Shown: piece after piece, positions 9,201 to 18,430 of the stretch
Numbering within the stretch: position 1 is the stretch's first letter
Layout of the letters: the number at the start of each line of letters is the position of its first letter
From: Legionella maioricensis
GTDB taxonomy: Bacteria > Pseudomonadota > Gammaproteobacteria > Legionellales > Legionellaceae
DNA length: 64,000 nucleotides
Reading direction: 5' to 3'
Assembly: GCF_023618015.1 (NCBI RefSeq)
Contig: NZ_JAJKBJ010000010.1
Span: 62,001-126,000, forward strand
Made by a program: the position numbers and the translations under genes
Notes under the pieces: generated by a model
The model's database searches: none
The model's input: the letters and a program-made list of their open reading frames with translations, nothing else
What the model was told of the DNA's origin: nothing

Positions 9201-10070
9201 TTAAAATTCACCTGATACTAATCGTTCTAAAAAGAAACTCGTGTTGCCTCCTAATAATGATTTAAACGGCCAATTATTCACCGTTTCCGCTAACTCTCTT
9301 AATGCAATCGTAGCCGGAGAATCAGGGCAAGCAATTAAAACCGGTTTTTGCTTTTTTACCGATTTATGAACATTCTCATCAAACGGTACCGCTCCTAAAT
9401 AGTTTAGATGAACATCAAGAAATTGTTCAGAAACTCGGAGCAATTTATTAAATAAATCTCGTCCATCTTTTAAATTTCTGACCATATTGGCTAAAATGTT
9501 AAAATGAGTCCACTCATAGCGTTTACTCATCACCTTGATTAAAGCATAGGCATCCGTTAATGAGGTCGGTTCATCACATACAACAACAATTAATTCCTGT
9601 GAGGAGCGAGCAAAACTCAACACCGTGTCTGAAATTCCCGCGGCTGTATCGATAATCATATAGTCCAAATCATCGGTTAACTCATTAAAGGCATCGATGA
9701 TCCCTGCATGCTCAGCCTGAGTCAGTTGGGTCATGAATTCCGTTCCAGAAGCAGCGGGAATCACTCTTATGCCACTGGGTCCTTGCAAAATAATATCGCT
9801 TAAATGACATATTCCCTGAATGACGTGAGATAAATTATATTTGGTATGCAATCCCAGCATAATATCAACATTGGCCAAACCTAAATCTGCATCAAGCAAC
9901 ATCACACTTTTATTGAGCTGAGCCAGAGCCACAGCCAAATTAACGGAAACATTACTTTTGCCCACCCCACCTTTACCTGCTGTGACTGCTATCACTTTAA
10001 CCGGTTTAGTTCGGGATAAATTTCTAAGACCAGAAGCCTGATCCTTAATGCTCTTGTTAGTTTTCGACAT
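9201..10070 (-). CDS. flhG: Flagellar number regulator FlhG (FleN), MinD-like ATPase
   Basis: 289 residues from the ATG at 10070, preceded by a strong GGGAGGG. The open frame extends 46 codons further upstream inside flhF without family-like sequence. The deviant Walker A motif is VTAGKGGVGKSNVSVNLA, and Walker B-like MIIDTAAGISDTVLSF follows. FlhG works with FlhF to limit the number of polar flagella. It overlaps the flhF 3' end by 14 bp. Confidence 0.95.
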   Translation of the reverse strand: MSKTNKSIKDQASGLRNLSRTKPVKVIAVTAGKGGVGKSNVSVNLAVALAQLNKSVMLLDADLGLANVDIMLGLHTKYNLSHVIQGICHLSDIILQGPSGIRVIPAASGTEFMTQLTQAEHAGIIDAFNELTDDLDYMIIDTAAGISDTVLSFARSSQELIVVVCDEPTSLTDAYALIKVMSKRYEWTHFNILANMVRNLKDGRDLFNKLLRVSEQFLDVHLNYLGAVPFDENVHKSVKKQKPVLIACPDSPATIALRELAETVNNWPFKSLLGGNTSFFLERLVSGEF

Positions 10071-11196
10071 GATATTCCCTCCCAACACGCGCTTGTTCCT
10101 TGCTGATGTATTTATCGGCCGGGAACAATTGAAGTTCTTGTTGAGCAAACAGCTCAACAAGTTGATGACGCGTAGCCATTTTGATGTCTTCAGGGACTCG
10201 TTGACCATGCGTCAAATAACTCACTCCCAAGCCAGATTCGATGACAGCACTTAAGGCGCCACCTATGGCCAGAGACTCGTCTAATTTTGTCACGATGCAT
10301 TGATCGATATGATTCGCCTGATATCGTCTTATTGCATCAATGAGCACTTGATAATGACTGGTTGCGGGTAATACCAGAACTTTAGCAATGGATTGGAGAT
10401 AAGTACTCAAAACATGCATTTGCTTGGCGACCCGCTCATCAGCGGGGTTCATCCCTGCTGTATCAATCAAAATCAGTTTTTTATCACTTAATTGACGTAA
10501 CACTCGTGCTAAAGAAACCTCATCTTGAGCAACACATACTTTTACTCCCAGAATTTTTCCATAAAGAACTAATTGTTCCTGGGCTGCGATACGATAGGTA
10601 TCCATAGTAACTAAACCTAATTTATCAGCGCCAAATCTTAAAGAAAAGCGCGCCGCAATTTTGGCAAGAGTTGTCGTTTTTCCAACACCTGTTGGCCCGA
10701 CAAATGCATAAATGCCCCCTTCTTCTATCCGTCGTGTATCGCGAATAGGTAACAGCTCGGAAATATGGGCTAACACTGCTTGCCAAGCTCGTTGTTGATT
10801 TAATTCAGGACTCACTGTACGTGCCCAGGCAGCAGCAGTAGTATGACTGACCCCCAAATATAAGAGCTTTTGTAACAATACAGTATGTAGAGGCTCATTT
10901 CCTCCCACATTTCCTCTTAATTGAGCTTCCAGCATCCCTCTCAATGTCTGGATTTCCTGACGCATGTCATCTATCGGTGTTTGAGGAGGATATTTTTCAG
11001 TCTGGGTCGGAGGCTCCGCAGAAGCCACCGCTGCTTGAGTTGACAAAATGGATTCATCAAAGTCAATAGCAGCAACTACCTCAACCCCACCCTCTACACG
11101 ATGACTAGACAAAATGACGGCATCAGGACCAAAAGTAGCCTTGATTTGTTGCATCGCACTGCGGGTATCTGCAGCGACAAAACGTTTCAATTTCAT
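10057..11196 (-). CDS. flhF: Flagellar placement GTPase FlhF
   Basis: 379 residues. This SRP-type GTPase sets the polar site of flagellar assembly. The N-terminal B region (residues 1-110) begins MKLKRFVAADTRSAMQQIK, and a variable linker follows. The NG domain has G1 VGPTGVGKTTTLAKIAARF, the LIDTAGM motif and the TKLDE motif. Gene order flhA-flhF-flhG-fliA is typical of polar flagellates. Confidence 0.95.
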   Translation of the reverse strand: MKLKRFVAADTRSAMQQIKATFGPDAVILSSHRVEGGVEVVAAIDFDESILSTQAAVASAEPPTQTEKYPPQTPIDDMRQEIQTLRGMLEAQLRGNVGGNEPLHTVLLQKLLYLGVSHTTAAAWARTVSPELNQQRAWQAVLAHISELLPIRDTRRIEEGGIYAFVGPTGVGKTTTLAKIAARFSLRFGADKLGLVTMDTYRIAAQEQLVLYGKILGVKVCVAQDEVSLARVLRQLSDKKLILIDTAGMNPADERVAKQMHVLSTYLQSIAKVLVLPATSHYQVLIDAIRRYQANHIDQCIVTKLDESLAIGGALSAVIESGLGVSYLTHGQRVPEDIKMATRHQLVELFAQQELQLFPADKYISKEQARVGREYHVEN

Positions 11197-11232
11197 AAAG
11201 CCTCCTGCCTTTTATACTCGCTATGAGTATGA

Positions 11233-13311
11233 CTATCCTACGGTACCAATTATCCTTATTTGTTTGTTATCAGGAATTTCCTGATAAGACAATACATGGA
11301 AGTCATTGGATATATTACGCACAAATCGTGCCAAAACAGAACGTATTGCTGGTTGTACCACTAATACAGAACTTTCTTGTTTTGCCTGCTGTTGAGCAGC
11401 AAACTGAGCCAAAGAGTGTTGTATTTTATCTGCCATACCGGGTTCAAAGCTGACGCCGCCACCGCCACTGTTCTGAATAGTATTCTGCAATAATTGTTCC
11501 AACTCGGGTTTCAAAGTAATAATGGGGAGTTCTTCGTCCAATCCGCTAATTTTTTGCGTGATTAACCTTGATAATGCGATCCTTACCTGACTAATTAAAA
11601 ACTCACTGTCTTTAGATTTTGGCGCATTCTCCGCCAAAGTTTCGACTATAGTTCTAATATCAGTCAAAGGAATACGCTCTATTAACAACCCTTGCAGTAC
11701 TTTACTTACCATACCTAAAGAAAGCCCATCAGGAACCAGCTCTTTAACCAGTTTAGGTGAGCTCACTGCCAGTTTATCTAAAAGTTGCTGAGTTTCTTCA
11801 TATCCCAATAATTGCTGACTGTTCAAATCCACTATTTGACTCAAGTGCGTTGCAACCACTGTAGAGGCATCTACTACGGTATAACCTAAAGTATGTGCTT
11901 GTTCTTTTTGATTTTCATTAATCCAGACGGCTTCCATCCCAAAAGCAGGATCTCGCCCTGGAATTCCTTCCAGAGTACCAAACACTTGTCCGGGATTGAT
12001 AGCCAACCATTTATCCGGATGAATTGCCGATTCCCCCATAATCACTCCAGCCAAACTAATCCGATAATGATTGGGTTTTAAATCCAGATTATCCCGAATA
12101 TGAACTGAAGGGATTAAAAATCCTAACTCTTGTGATGTTTTCTTACGAACTCCTTTAATTCGCGAAAGCAATACCCCTCCTTGAGCACTATCTACTAAAG
12201 GAATCAAACGATAACCTACCTCCAAACTAATGACATCAACAGGATTAACATCATCCCAGGATAATTCTGAAGTGAGAGGATCTTTCGTTTGAGTCTGTTC
12301 ATTTTCTTTATTAATCTGCAAATCACTTTTTGCTTTGGCTTGTTTGATAAATAAATACGCTATCCCTGCTAAACCTGCTGATAATAAGATAAAAGCAACA
12401 TGGGGCATGCCTGGAATAATACCTATTAATCCTATAATAGCTGAGGCGATAATAAGTGAGCGAGGATTAGAAAAAACTTGCGATATAACTTCTTTGCCCA
12501 TATTTTGTGCGCTGGAAACGCGAGTAACAATAATTGCGGCTGCAGTAGATAAAACTAAAGAGGGAACTTGAGCCACTAAACCGTCACCAATGGTTAATAA
12601 AATATAATTGTGCAATGCATCCGTTAAACTCATTCCATGTTGAAGGATACCAATAATCAATCCTCCCACAATATTGATAACCAGCACTAATATACCTGCC
12701 ACTGCATCGCCACGTACGAACTTGCTTGCTCCATCCATAGAGCCATAAAAATCAGCCTCCTGAGCGACGTCGGTTCGACGCTTAATGGCCTGCTCCTGAT
12801 TGATTAATCCTGCATTAAGATCGGCATCAATAGCCATTTGTTTCCCAGGCAAAGAATCCAAAGTAAAGCGTGCGCTCACTTCAGATACTCGTCCAGCACC
12901 CTTAGTAACGACCACAAAATTAATCACTACTAAAATAATAAAAACGACCAAACCTACCGTGTAATTTCCGCCAATTACTACCTCACCAAAAGATTGAATG
13001 ACGTGGCCAGCAGCATCGGTACCATTATGGCCGTTTAATAACACAACTCGCGTAGAAGCAACGTTAAGTGCCAGTCTTAATAAAGTGGCAAGCAAAATAA
13101 CGGTAGGAAAGACTGCAAAATCCAAAGGTCTTTCACTATAAATAACCGCTAATAAAACCACCAACGACAGTGCAATATTAAAAGTAAAAAATATATCCAA
13201 TAAAAAAGGAGGTAATGGCAGCATCATCATACTGAGCATGATGATCAACATCAACGGAGTACCTAATCCCTGACGCATCCAGGACTGTATATAATTCAAG
13301 GCGGCTGTCAT
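11233..13311 (-). CDS. flhA: Flagellar export gate protein FlhA
   Basis: 692 residues, standard for FlhA. The N-terminal half has about eight membrane helices. Between helices 4 and 5 lies the FHIPEP-type loop (FTLDSLPGKQMAIDADLNAG). The C-terminal cytoplasmic half forms the export-chaperone docking ring (DVISLEVGYRLIPLVD). It overlaps the flhB stop by 4 bp (ATGA). Confidence 0.96.
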   Translation of the reverse strand: MTAALNYIQSWMRQGLGTPLMLIIMLSMMMLPLPPFLLDIFFTFNIALSLVVLLAVIYSERPLDFAVFPTVILLATLLRLALNVASTRVVLLNGHNGTDAAGHVIQSFGEVVIGGNYTVGLVVFIILVVINFVVVTKGAGRVSEVSARFTLDSLPGKQMAIDADLNAGLINQEQAIKRRTDVAQEADFYGSMDGASKFVRGDAVAGILVLVINIVGGLIIGILQHGMSLTDALHNYILLTIGDGLVAQVPSLVLSTAAAIIVTRVSSAQNMGKEVISQVFSNPRSLIIASAIIGLIGIIPGMPHVAFILLSAGLAGIAYLFIKQAKAKSDLQINKENEQTQTKDPLTSELSWDDVNPVDVISLEVGYRLIPLVDSAQGGVLLSRIKGVRKKTSQELGFLIPSVHIRDNLDLKPNHYRISLAGVIMGESAIHPDKWLAINPGQVFGTLEGIPGRDPAFGMEAVWINENQKEQAHTLGYTVVDASTVVATHLSQIVDLNSQQLLGYEETQQLLDKLAVSSPKLVKELVPDGLSLGMVSKVLQGLLIERIPLTDIRTIVETLAENAPKSKDSEFLISQVRIALSRLITQKISGLDEELPIITLKPELEQLLQNTIQNSGGGGVSFEPGMADKIQHSLAQFAAQQQAKQESSVLVVQPAIRSVLARFVRNISNDFHVLSYQEIPDNKQIRIIGTVG

Positions 13312-14456
13312 TTGATGTCTTCCTCTGCTTCACGAGCCAATTCAGGTGGAATAGGAACGTTTTGTAAAATTTCAGGTTTATAATCATAGCGTTGCTTATC
13401 ACGTAACTGGAACACATAGGCTAATACTTGTGCCACCGCGACGTATAATCCTCTGGGTATTTCAGCATTTAATTTGGTAGAAAAATAAATGGCCCGTGCC
13501 AAAGGAGGTACAGAAATAATAGGCACCTTATGCGTCTTCGCTTCTTTGCTGATTTGAAATGCAATCAAATCCTTGCCTTTGGCAACAACAATAGGAGCAC
13601 GACTGCCTTTTTTATGATAACTGATTGCAACGGCATAATGAGTCGGGTTGGTCAACACGACATTGGCTTTAGGAATTTCACTCATCATACGTCGTCTGGC
13701 CAACTCTTGCTGAGCTCTACGAATAGCACTTTTTACTTCAGGCTTCCCTTCAGTTTCTTTATATTCATCTCTTAATTCCTGTTTGGTCATTTTAATTGCC
13801 TTACTGTGTTCGTATAATTGGAAAGGTACATCCAAAGCAGCGATTAGAATTAAACTTGCGGAAATGAAAAGAAAAGACTTAACAATAATAAATCCACCAT
13901 CATGAATTGCTGTTTCGATTGGAACATTGCTTAGACTTAACAATAAAGGAACCTGCGATTTAAGAACCAGGATGGAAATGCCAGCAACAAGAACGAATTT
14001 AAAAAAGGATTTAAGCATTTCAACAAATCCCTTTAGAGAAGCCATACGCTTAAAACCTTTTAACAGACTCAGTCGCGAGAATTTAGGTTGTAAGGATTGG
14101 CCGCTAAATACCCATCCGCCCATTAATAAAGGGGCTCCTAAAGAGATAAGAAAAATAACAACCAATATGGGAACAAGAGCCCAAAGTCCGGCTTTTGCTA
14201 AAAAGAATAACCGTTCAAAAACTAAAGTAGGAGTAAGAATTATTTGCGTATCAAACTCAAAAGCTTGTCGCATCATCACAGCCAAATGAGTGGAGAGTTG
14301 TTTTCCAAAAATAAAGAAGCCTACAGCGGTAACTAATAAAATTACCGTCGCATTAAAGTCTTTGGATCGAGCGACCTGCCCCTTCTCTCGCGACTCTTTT
14401 AGTCGCTTGGCCGAGGGCTGTTCGGTTTTTTCCTGTGCCTGTTCTTCATCTGACAT
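13308..14456 (-). CDS. flhB: Flagellar export switch protein FlhB
   Basis: 382 residues. Four membrane helices lie in residues 30-215. The C-terminal domain carries the autocleavage site NPTH (in VVLTNPTHYAVAISY), which switches export specificity from hook to filament substrates. The basic N-terminus (EKTEQPSAKRLKESREKGQV) is typical. It starts at the base where fliR ends. Confidence 0.96.
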   Translation of the reverse strand: MSDEEQAQEKTEQPSAKRLKESREKGQVARSKDFNATVILLVTAVGFFIFGKQLSTHLAVMMRQAFEFDTQIILTPTLVFERLFFLAKAGLWALVPILVVIFLISLGAPLLMGGWVFSGQSLQPKFSRLSLLKGFKRMASLKGFVEMLKSFFKFVLVAGISILVLKSQVPLLLSLSNVPIETAIHDGGFIIVKSFLFISASLILIAALDVPFQLYEHSKAIKMTKQELRDEYKETEGKPEVKSAIRRAQQELARRRMMSEIPKANVVLTNPTHYAVAISYHKKGSRAPIVVAKGKDLIAFQISKEAKTHKVPIISVPPLARAIYFSTKLNAEIPRGLYVAVAQVLAYVFQLRDKQRYDYKPEILQNVPIPPELAREAEEDIK

Positions 14457-15226
14457 CAGCGTAACATCCCTATTATAAACTGCATTCCCTGTTCAATACT
14501 TGAAACTATTTCCGTCCCAACGCTTGGCAAACCTATTTTAATAATTGCCATGGCCATTATTAGAGTAATAGGGAAGCCCAAAGAAAAAATATTCAGTTGT
14601 GGAGCAACTCGCGTCATTATTCCAAAGGACAAACTAACAATAAGTAGAGACAATATTGCCGGAATGGAAATTAATACCGCCTCCTTAAACATCCAGCCAG
14701 AAAACATAATCACATGCCATACCATAGTATTATCTATTGGCGACTGGCCTATAGGCATCATTTTAAAACTATTCAGTAGTGCATCCAGTAAGGTTAAATG
14801 ACCGTTCAATGCTAAAAATACTAAAGTAGTCATCATCAAATACAACTGACTTACCAAAGGAACGCTGGCTTTACTGGAAGGATCAACCATCACTGCAAAA
14901 CCTAATCCGGCTTGCATTGAAATAATCTGACCACCTAAAACAAAAATTTGAAATACGAGCTGTAAAGCAAACCCCATTAACAGGCCAAGAAATAATTCCT
15001 GTATCATGTACACCAGATAAAGACCATTAAAATGCAGAAATGATAGTTGGGGGGATACGAAGGGAGCGCATATCCAACTTAACGTCAAAACAAATAACAC
15101 CTTAATCCGTGAAGAAATTAAGACAGAAGAAAAAACAGGTACTGTAAGCATCAAACCACCAATACGCCACATAGGCCAAATCACTTGACTCAAAACGCGT
15201 ATCATTGCCTGATAATCTACATTCAT
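14456..15226 (-). CDS. fliR: Flagellar export gate protein FliR
   Basis: 256 residues, very hydrophobic, with about six membrane segments. It is part of the FliPQR export pore. The segment GLGFAVMVDPSSKASVPLVS in the middle is characteristic. It is 9 bp from fliQ and shares one base with flhB. Confidence 0.94.
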   Translation of the reverse strand: MNVDYQAMIRVLSQVIWPMWRIGGLMLTVPVFSSVLISSRIKVLFVLTLSWICAPFVSPQLSFLHFNGLYLVYMIQELFLGLLMGFALQLVFQIFVLGGQIISMQAGLGFAVMVDPSSKASVPLVSQLYLMMTTLVFLALNGHLTLLDALLNSFKMMPIGQSPIDNTMVWHVIMFSGWMFKEAVLISIPAILSLLIVSLSFGIMTRVAPQLNIFSLGFPITLIMAMAIIKIGLPSVGTEIVSSIEQGMQFIIGMLR

Positions 15227-15235
15227 CTGTAGTTC

Positions 15236-15505
15236 CTAGCCTATCATATAAGGAATATTAGTAATCAAAGAATCTGTATAATTAACTAAAGTCTTTAATA
15301 ACCATGGTCCTGCAAACACCAATACTAAAAAAGTAACAAATAATTTGGGAATAAAACTTAAACTAGACTCATTGATTTGAGTTGCCGCTTGAAACATCGC
15401 AACAATTAAACCCACTATTAAACCCGGAACCGTCAAAACTGTTAACAATAAAAGGATGACATTAACGCTTCCGCTGAACAAAGAGCCTATCGATTCTGGG
15501 GTCAT
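15236..15505 (-). CDS. fliQ: Flagellar export gate protein FliQ
   Basis: 89 residues from the ATG at 15505, which follows GGAGGTGCT. A longer frame into fliP adds 19 residues unlike FliQ and is rejected. It has two membrane helices and the family start MTPESIGSLFSGSVNVIL, then FQAATQINESSLSFIPK between the helices. Confidence 0.95.
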   Translation of the reverse strand: MTPESIGSLFSGSVNVILLLLTVLTVPGLIVGLIVAMFQAATQINESSLSFIPKLFVTFLVLVFAGPWLLKTLVNYTDSLITNIPYMIG

Positions 15506-15513
15506 AGCACCTC

Positions 15514-16263
15514 CTAAGTCATCGCAAAACTTGAAGCAAGTGAACCTAACACCAAAGTCCAACCGTCAACCATCACAAATAACATAATTTTAAAAGGCAA
15601 TGAAATAATTAAAGGTGATAACATCATCATCCCCATAGCCATCAAAACACTCGAAACAACGAGGTCAATAATTAAAAAAGGCAAAAATAAAATAAACCCA
15701 ATTTGAAAAGCCGTTTTCAGTTCGCTGGTGATAAAAGCCGGAATCACCACGCTCATTGGAACCTCGTTAAGGGGAGCGGATTCAGCTCGGGCAAATTGTT
15801 TAAAAAGCGACAAATCATTTTTTCGTGTTTGATTTAACATAAACTCGCGTAAGGGAATTTGTGCATTGGACAAGGCCTGAGGAAAATTCATCTTTTCAGC
15901 CATGTAAGGTTGTATCGCTGTGTCATTAATTTTATTAAAAACCGGCGACATCACAAAATAAGTCATAAATAAAGCAATACCAATCAAAATTTGATTGGTG
16001 GGTGTCTGAGCCATGCCAATGGCCTGACGTAAAATTGACAGTACAATGATAATTCGCGTAAAGGCGGTCATTGCCATCAATAATCCAGGCAAGACACTTA
16101 ATATCGTCATGAAAATTAAAATTTGCAGATTGACGCTATAAGATTGTTCGCCATTTACCCCTGGTTGTACCGTAATAGCAGGTAATGATAGTGGCGCTGC
16201 CTGGACTGTTATAGGTAATAAAATGAAAAACAAAACCATCATCATCAAAGTCTTATTTTTCAT
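15514..16263 (-). CDS. fliP: Flagellar export gate protein FliP
   Basis: 249 residues from the ATG at 16263, normal for FliP. Residues 1-22 form a cleavable-type signal ([19 protein letters not shown], ending VQA). Conserved FliP segments include [20 protein letters not shown] and the C-terminal gate helices. A longer frame starting inside fliO was rejected because the extra 29 residues are not FliP-like and a GGTGGGAAG site precedes the chosen ATG. Confidence 0.95.
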   Translation of the reverse strand: MKNKTLMMMVLFFILLPITVQAAPLSLPAITVQPGVNGEQSYSVNLQILIFMTILSVLPGLLMAMTAFTRIIIVLSILRQAIGMAQTPTNQILIGIALFMTYFVMSPVFNKINDTAIQPYMAEKMNFPQALSNAQIPLREFMLNQTRKNDLSLFKQFARAESAPLNEVPMSVVIPAFITSELKTAFQIGFILFLPFLIIDLVVSSVLMAMGMMMLSPLIISLPFKIMLFVMVDGWTLVLGSLASSFAMT

Positions 16264-16264
16264 T

Positions 16265-16675
16265 TTATTTTCTTCCCACCGCAGATTTAAGGAATTCGGC
16301 AAAAGCAGGTTTATTTTCTGAATCAAATCCCGGAGGTAACTGTTCACCAAAATCGTACAAAAGACTTACGGTACTCGCACCAACTCCCATCAATAAAAAC
16401 CGATCGCCTACCTTCAGTAACATCATTTTTTCCTTAGGACCCAAAGTCATACTTGCTATGGATTGAAATCCTTTGGAAGAACTTAATTTAACAAGATTTA
16501 ATCGCTTCACTATCCAGGACAAAAAAATAATGATTAATAAAACGGAGAGCAGTCCCATAATAACCCGCATCAATTCATTATGACTGATCAGATTAGAACT
16601 CTCCGCAGGTAATGCCGCAGCACCTGTACTGATTAATAAAAAAAACAGCGAGATCAAATAGCGCATTATAATCAT
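16265..16675 (-). CDS. fliO: Flagellar export protein FliO
   Basis: 136 residues. It has an N-terminal signal-like helix (residues 4-22), a single membrane helix at about 37-60, then a short cytoplasmic domain ([20 protein letters not shown], then [20 protein letters not shown]) typical of FliO. It assists FliP assembly. The start overlaps fliN by 4 bp and the stop abuts fliP. Confidence 0.9.
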   Translation of the reverse strand: MIIMRYLISLFFLLISTGAAALPAESSNLISHNELMRVIMGLLSVLLIIIFLSWIVKRLNLVKLSSSKGFQSIASMTLGPKEKMMLLKVGDRFLLMGVGASTVSLLYDFGEQLPPGFDSENKPAFAEFLKSAVGRK

Positions 16676-17004
16676 TCTCTGAGCTTCTTAATCCGCTCAG
16701 CTTTACTCACTATATCTGTTAATCTCACCCCAAATTTATCGTTAACCACAACCACTTCCCCGTGAGCAACTAAAGTTCCATTAACCAAAACATCGAGTGG
16801 TTCACCTGCTAAACGATCAAGGGCAACAATTCCTCCTTGATTAAGTTGTAATAAATTTCGAATAGTCATTTTGGTACGACCAATCTCTACAGTCACTGAT
16901 ACAGGTATATCTAAAATCAACTCCAATTTTTCGCTGTCAGCATCTTGAGCCAAAACGTTAACTTGTTTTGATTGCTCCGTTGCTGCTTCTTTTGATTGAG
17001 CCAT
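16672..17004 (-). CDS. fliN: Flagellar motor switch protein FliN
   Basis: 110 residues. The C-terminal 75 residues form the SpoA domain (VSVTVEIGRTKMTIRNLLQL, then GEPLDVLVNGTLVAHGEVVV). The N-terminus is a short acidic variable tail. It is part of the C ring with FliM. Confidence 0.95.
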   Translation of the reverse strand: MAQSKEAATEQSKQVNVLAQDADSEKLELILDIPVSVTVEIGRTKMTIRNLLQLNQGGIVALDRLAGEPLDVLVNGTLVAHGEVVVVNDKFGVRLTDIVSKAERIKKLRE

Positions 17005-17013
17005 CCATTTCTC

Positions 17014-18075
17014 CTAATAACTTATTGTTTTTATTATTTTTAGCGCTCGTTTTTCATTGGCACTACCCATAGTTGCGGTAAAGCTGGGGGTCCCTTCAAT
17101 ATCCAGAGTAACGATTTCGCTCATTTCCAAAGGGATAAAATCACCTGCCTGCCAAGACATCACTTTACCCAGCGTACTGGTCGTTTGAGCCATAGCAGAA
17201 CTAATCGTTAATTCAACATCCATTAACTCTTCTTTTAATGAATTGATCCAGTTAGGATCAATTTCATCATCAGGACGAGAAGCCCCTAACTCCAATTGCT
17301 GTTTGATAGGTTCAAGCATTGAGTAAGGTAATATAATGTAAAAAGAACCTGTTTCTTTACCAAAATTCATAGTAAACCGCCCCACAAGCAACATTTCTTC
17401 AGGCTCGGCTATATTAACTAATTGAGGATTCGTTTCTTCATTCACTTTCATTAAATCAAGCAGCATAATCGGCTCCCAGGCATGAATGAGATTAGCCATT
17501 AACTTTTTCGTGACAACATCCATAACCCGCAATTCAGTGGCCGTGAAATCGGTTTTATCCTTTTGGGCATAAAATTGAGTACTACCGCCAAAATAATAAT
17601 CCACTAAATCGTAAACAAAAATACTATCAAAAAGTACAATCCCCTTACCGCGCAAGGGTTTAAATTTATAAATACTCATCAAACTCGGATTAGGCAAACT
17701 ACCCATAAATTCACGGTGCTTTATAATTAAAAGAGGCTCTTGTTTTATTTCGAAATCTTTAGCGGTTAACTGATAAATATCGGTTGCAAAGTAACGCACT
17801 GCCCTATCATAAATTTTATCTAATACAGGTAACTGACCTTTAACAATACGTTTTTGACCAGTAAAATTTAGTGTTTTGACGCCATTATCGCCCACTCTTG
17901 TTTGAGGCTCAAATACCTTATCTGAATCTGTTTCCGGATCTGCGGAATCCTTTGATTGCTCCCCTTCAACTTGCTCAGTATCAGCCTGCGCCTCGCCCCC
18001 CTCTTCAGCAGACTCATCCACCGCTTCGAGTAAAGCATCTATTTCTTCTTGTGATAACACATCTTTTTCAGCCAT
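17014..18075 (-). CDS. fliM: Flagellar motor switch protein FliM
   Basis: 353 residues. The N-terminus VLSQEEIDALLEAVDE is the conserved peptide that binds phosphorylated CheY in other bacteria. An acidic linker, the middle domain with NPSLMSIYKFKPLRGKG, and a C-terminal SpoA domain follow. It is the first gene of the operon, 79 bp below a sigma-54-type promoter. The CheY-binding peptide is kept although no che genes lie in this region. Confidence 0.96.
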   Translation of the reverse strand: MAEKDVLSQEEIDALLEAVDESAEEGGEAQADTEQVEGEQSKDSADPETDSDKVFEPQTRVGDNGVKTLNFTGQKRIVKGQLPVLDKIYDRAVRYFATDIYQLTAKDFEIKQEPLLIIKHREFMGSLPNPSLMSIYKFKPLRGKGIVLFDSIFVYDLVDYYFGGSTQFYAQKDKTDFTATELRVMDVVTKKLMANLIHAWEPIMLLDLMKVNEETNPQLVNIAEPEEMLLVGRFTMNFGKETGSFYIILPYSMLEPIKQQLELGASRPDDEIDPNWINSLKEELMDVELTISSAMAQTTSTLGKVMSWQAGDFIPLEMSEIVTLDIEGTPSFTATMGSANEKRALKIIKTISY

Positions 18076-18153
18076 AAGCAGTCCGTTCGCATCTGATGCT
18101 ATTACCTAAATTCCTCTTGAATTTAAGATTATTTGTTTGAAAGACATAATCAA

Positions 18154-18169
18154 AGCAAATACCATGCCA
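18154..18169 (-). promoter_or_regulatory. Sigma-54 (RpoN) promoter of the fliM operon
   Basis: Minus-strand TGGCATGGTATTTGCT matches the sigma-54 -24/-12 consensus TGGCAYRNNNNTTGCW at every fixed position, with GG and GC 12 bases apart. Transcription would start near 18143, about 68 bases before the fliM ATG. RpoN with FleQ drives such class II flagellar operons in Legionella and Pseudomonas. The rest of 18076-18430 shows nothing else. Confidence 0.85.
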
Positions 18170-18430
18170 TGAAAAAAAACTAATGATAAATCAACAGCAT
18201 GCTTCGAATACCCCTCTAATTTGGCATATTAAAAATGATTATGTCAATGAATTGACTGGAATATATCTGATTACGTCGAATGAGGATGATGAAATACCAT
18301 AGAGCAATCCACTAACATGACGATTTTTGAACAATGTATACCAGCTTGCAACCTTATCTAGTCCAGAATAAACCCATTTACATTAAAGCCAGTGTGCAGG
18401 CCACTGAATTTAATTTCCTGTGCATCCTTT

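Noticed and set aside
10071..10208. N-terminal extension of flhG by 46 codons
   Set aside because: The extra residues are not family-like and lie within flhF; a strong ribosome site precedes the ATG at 10070.
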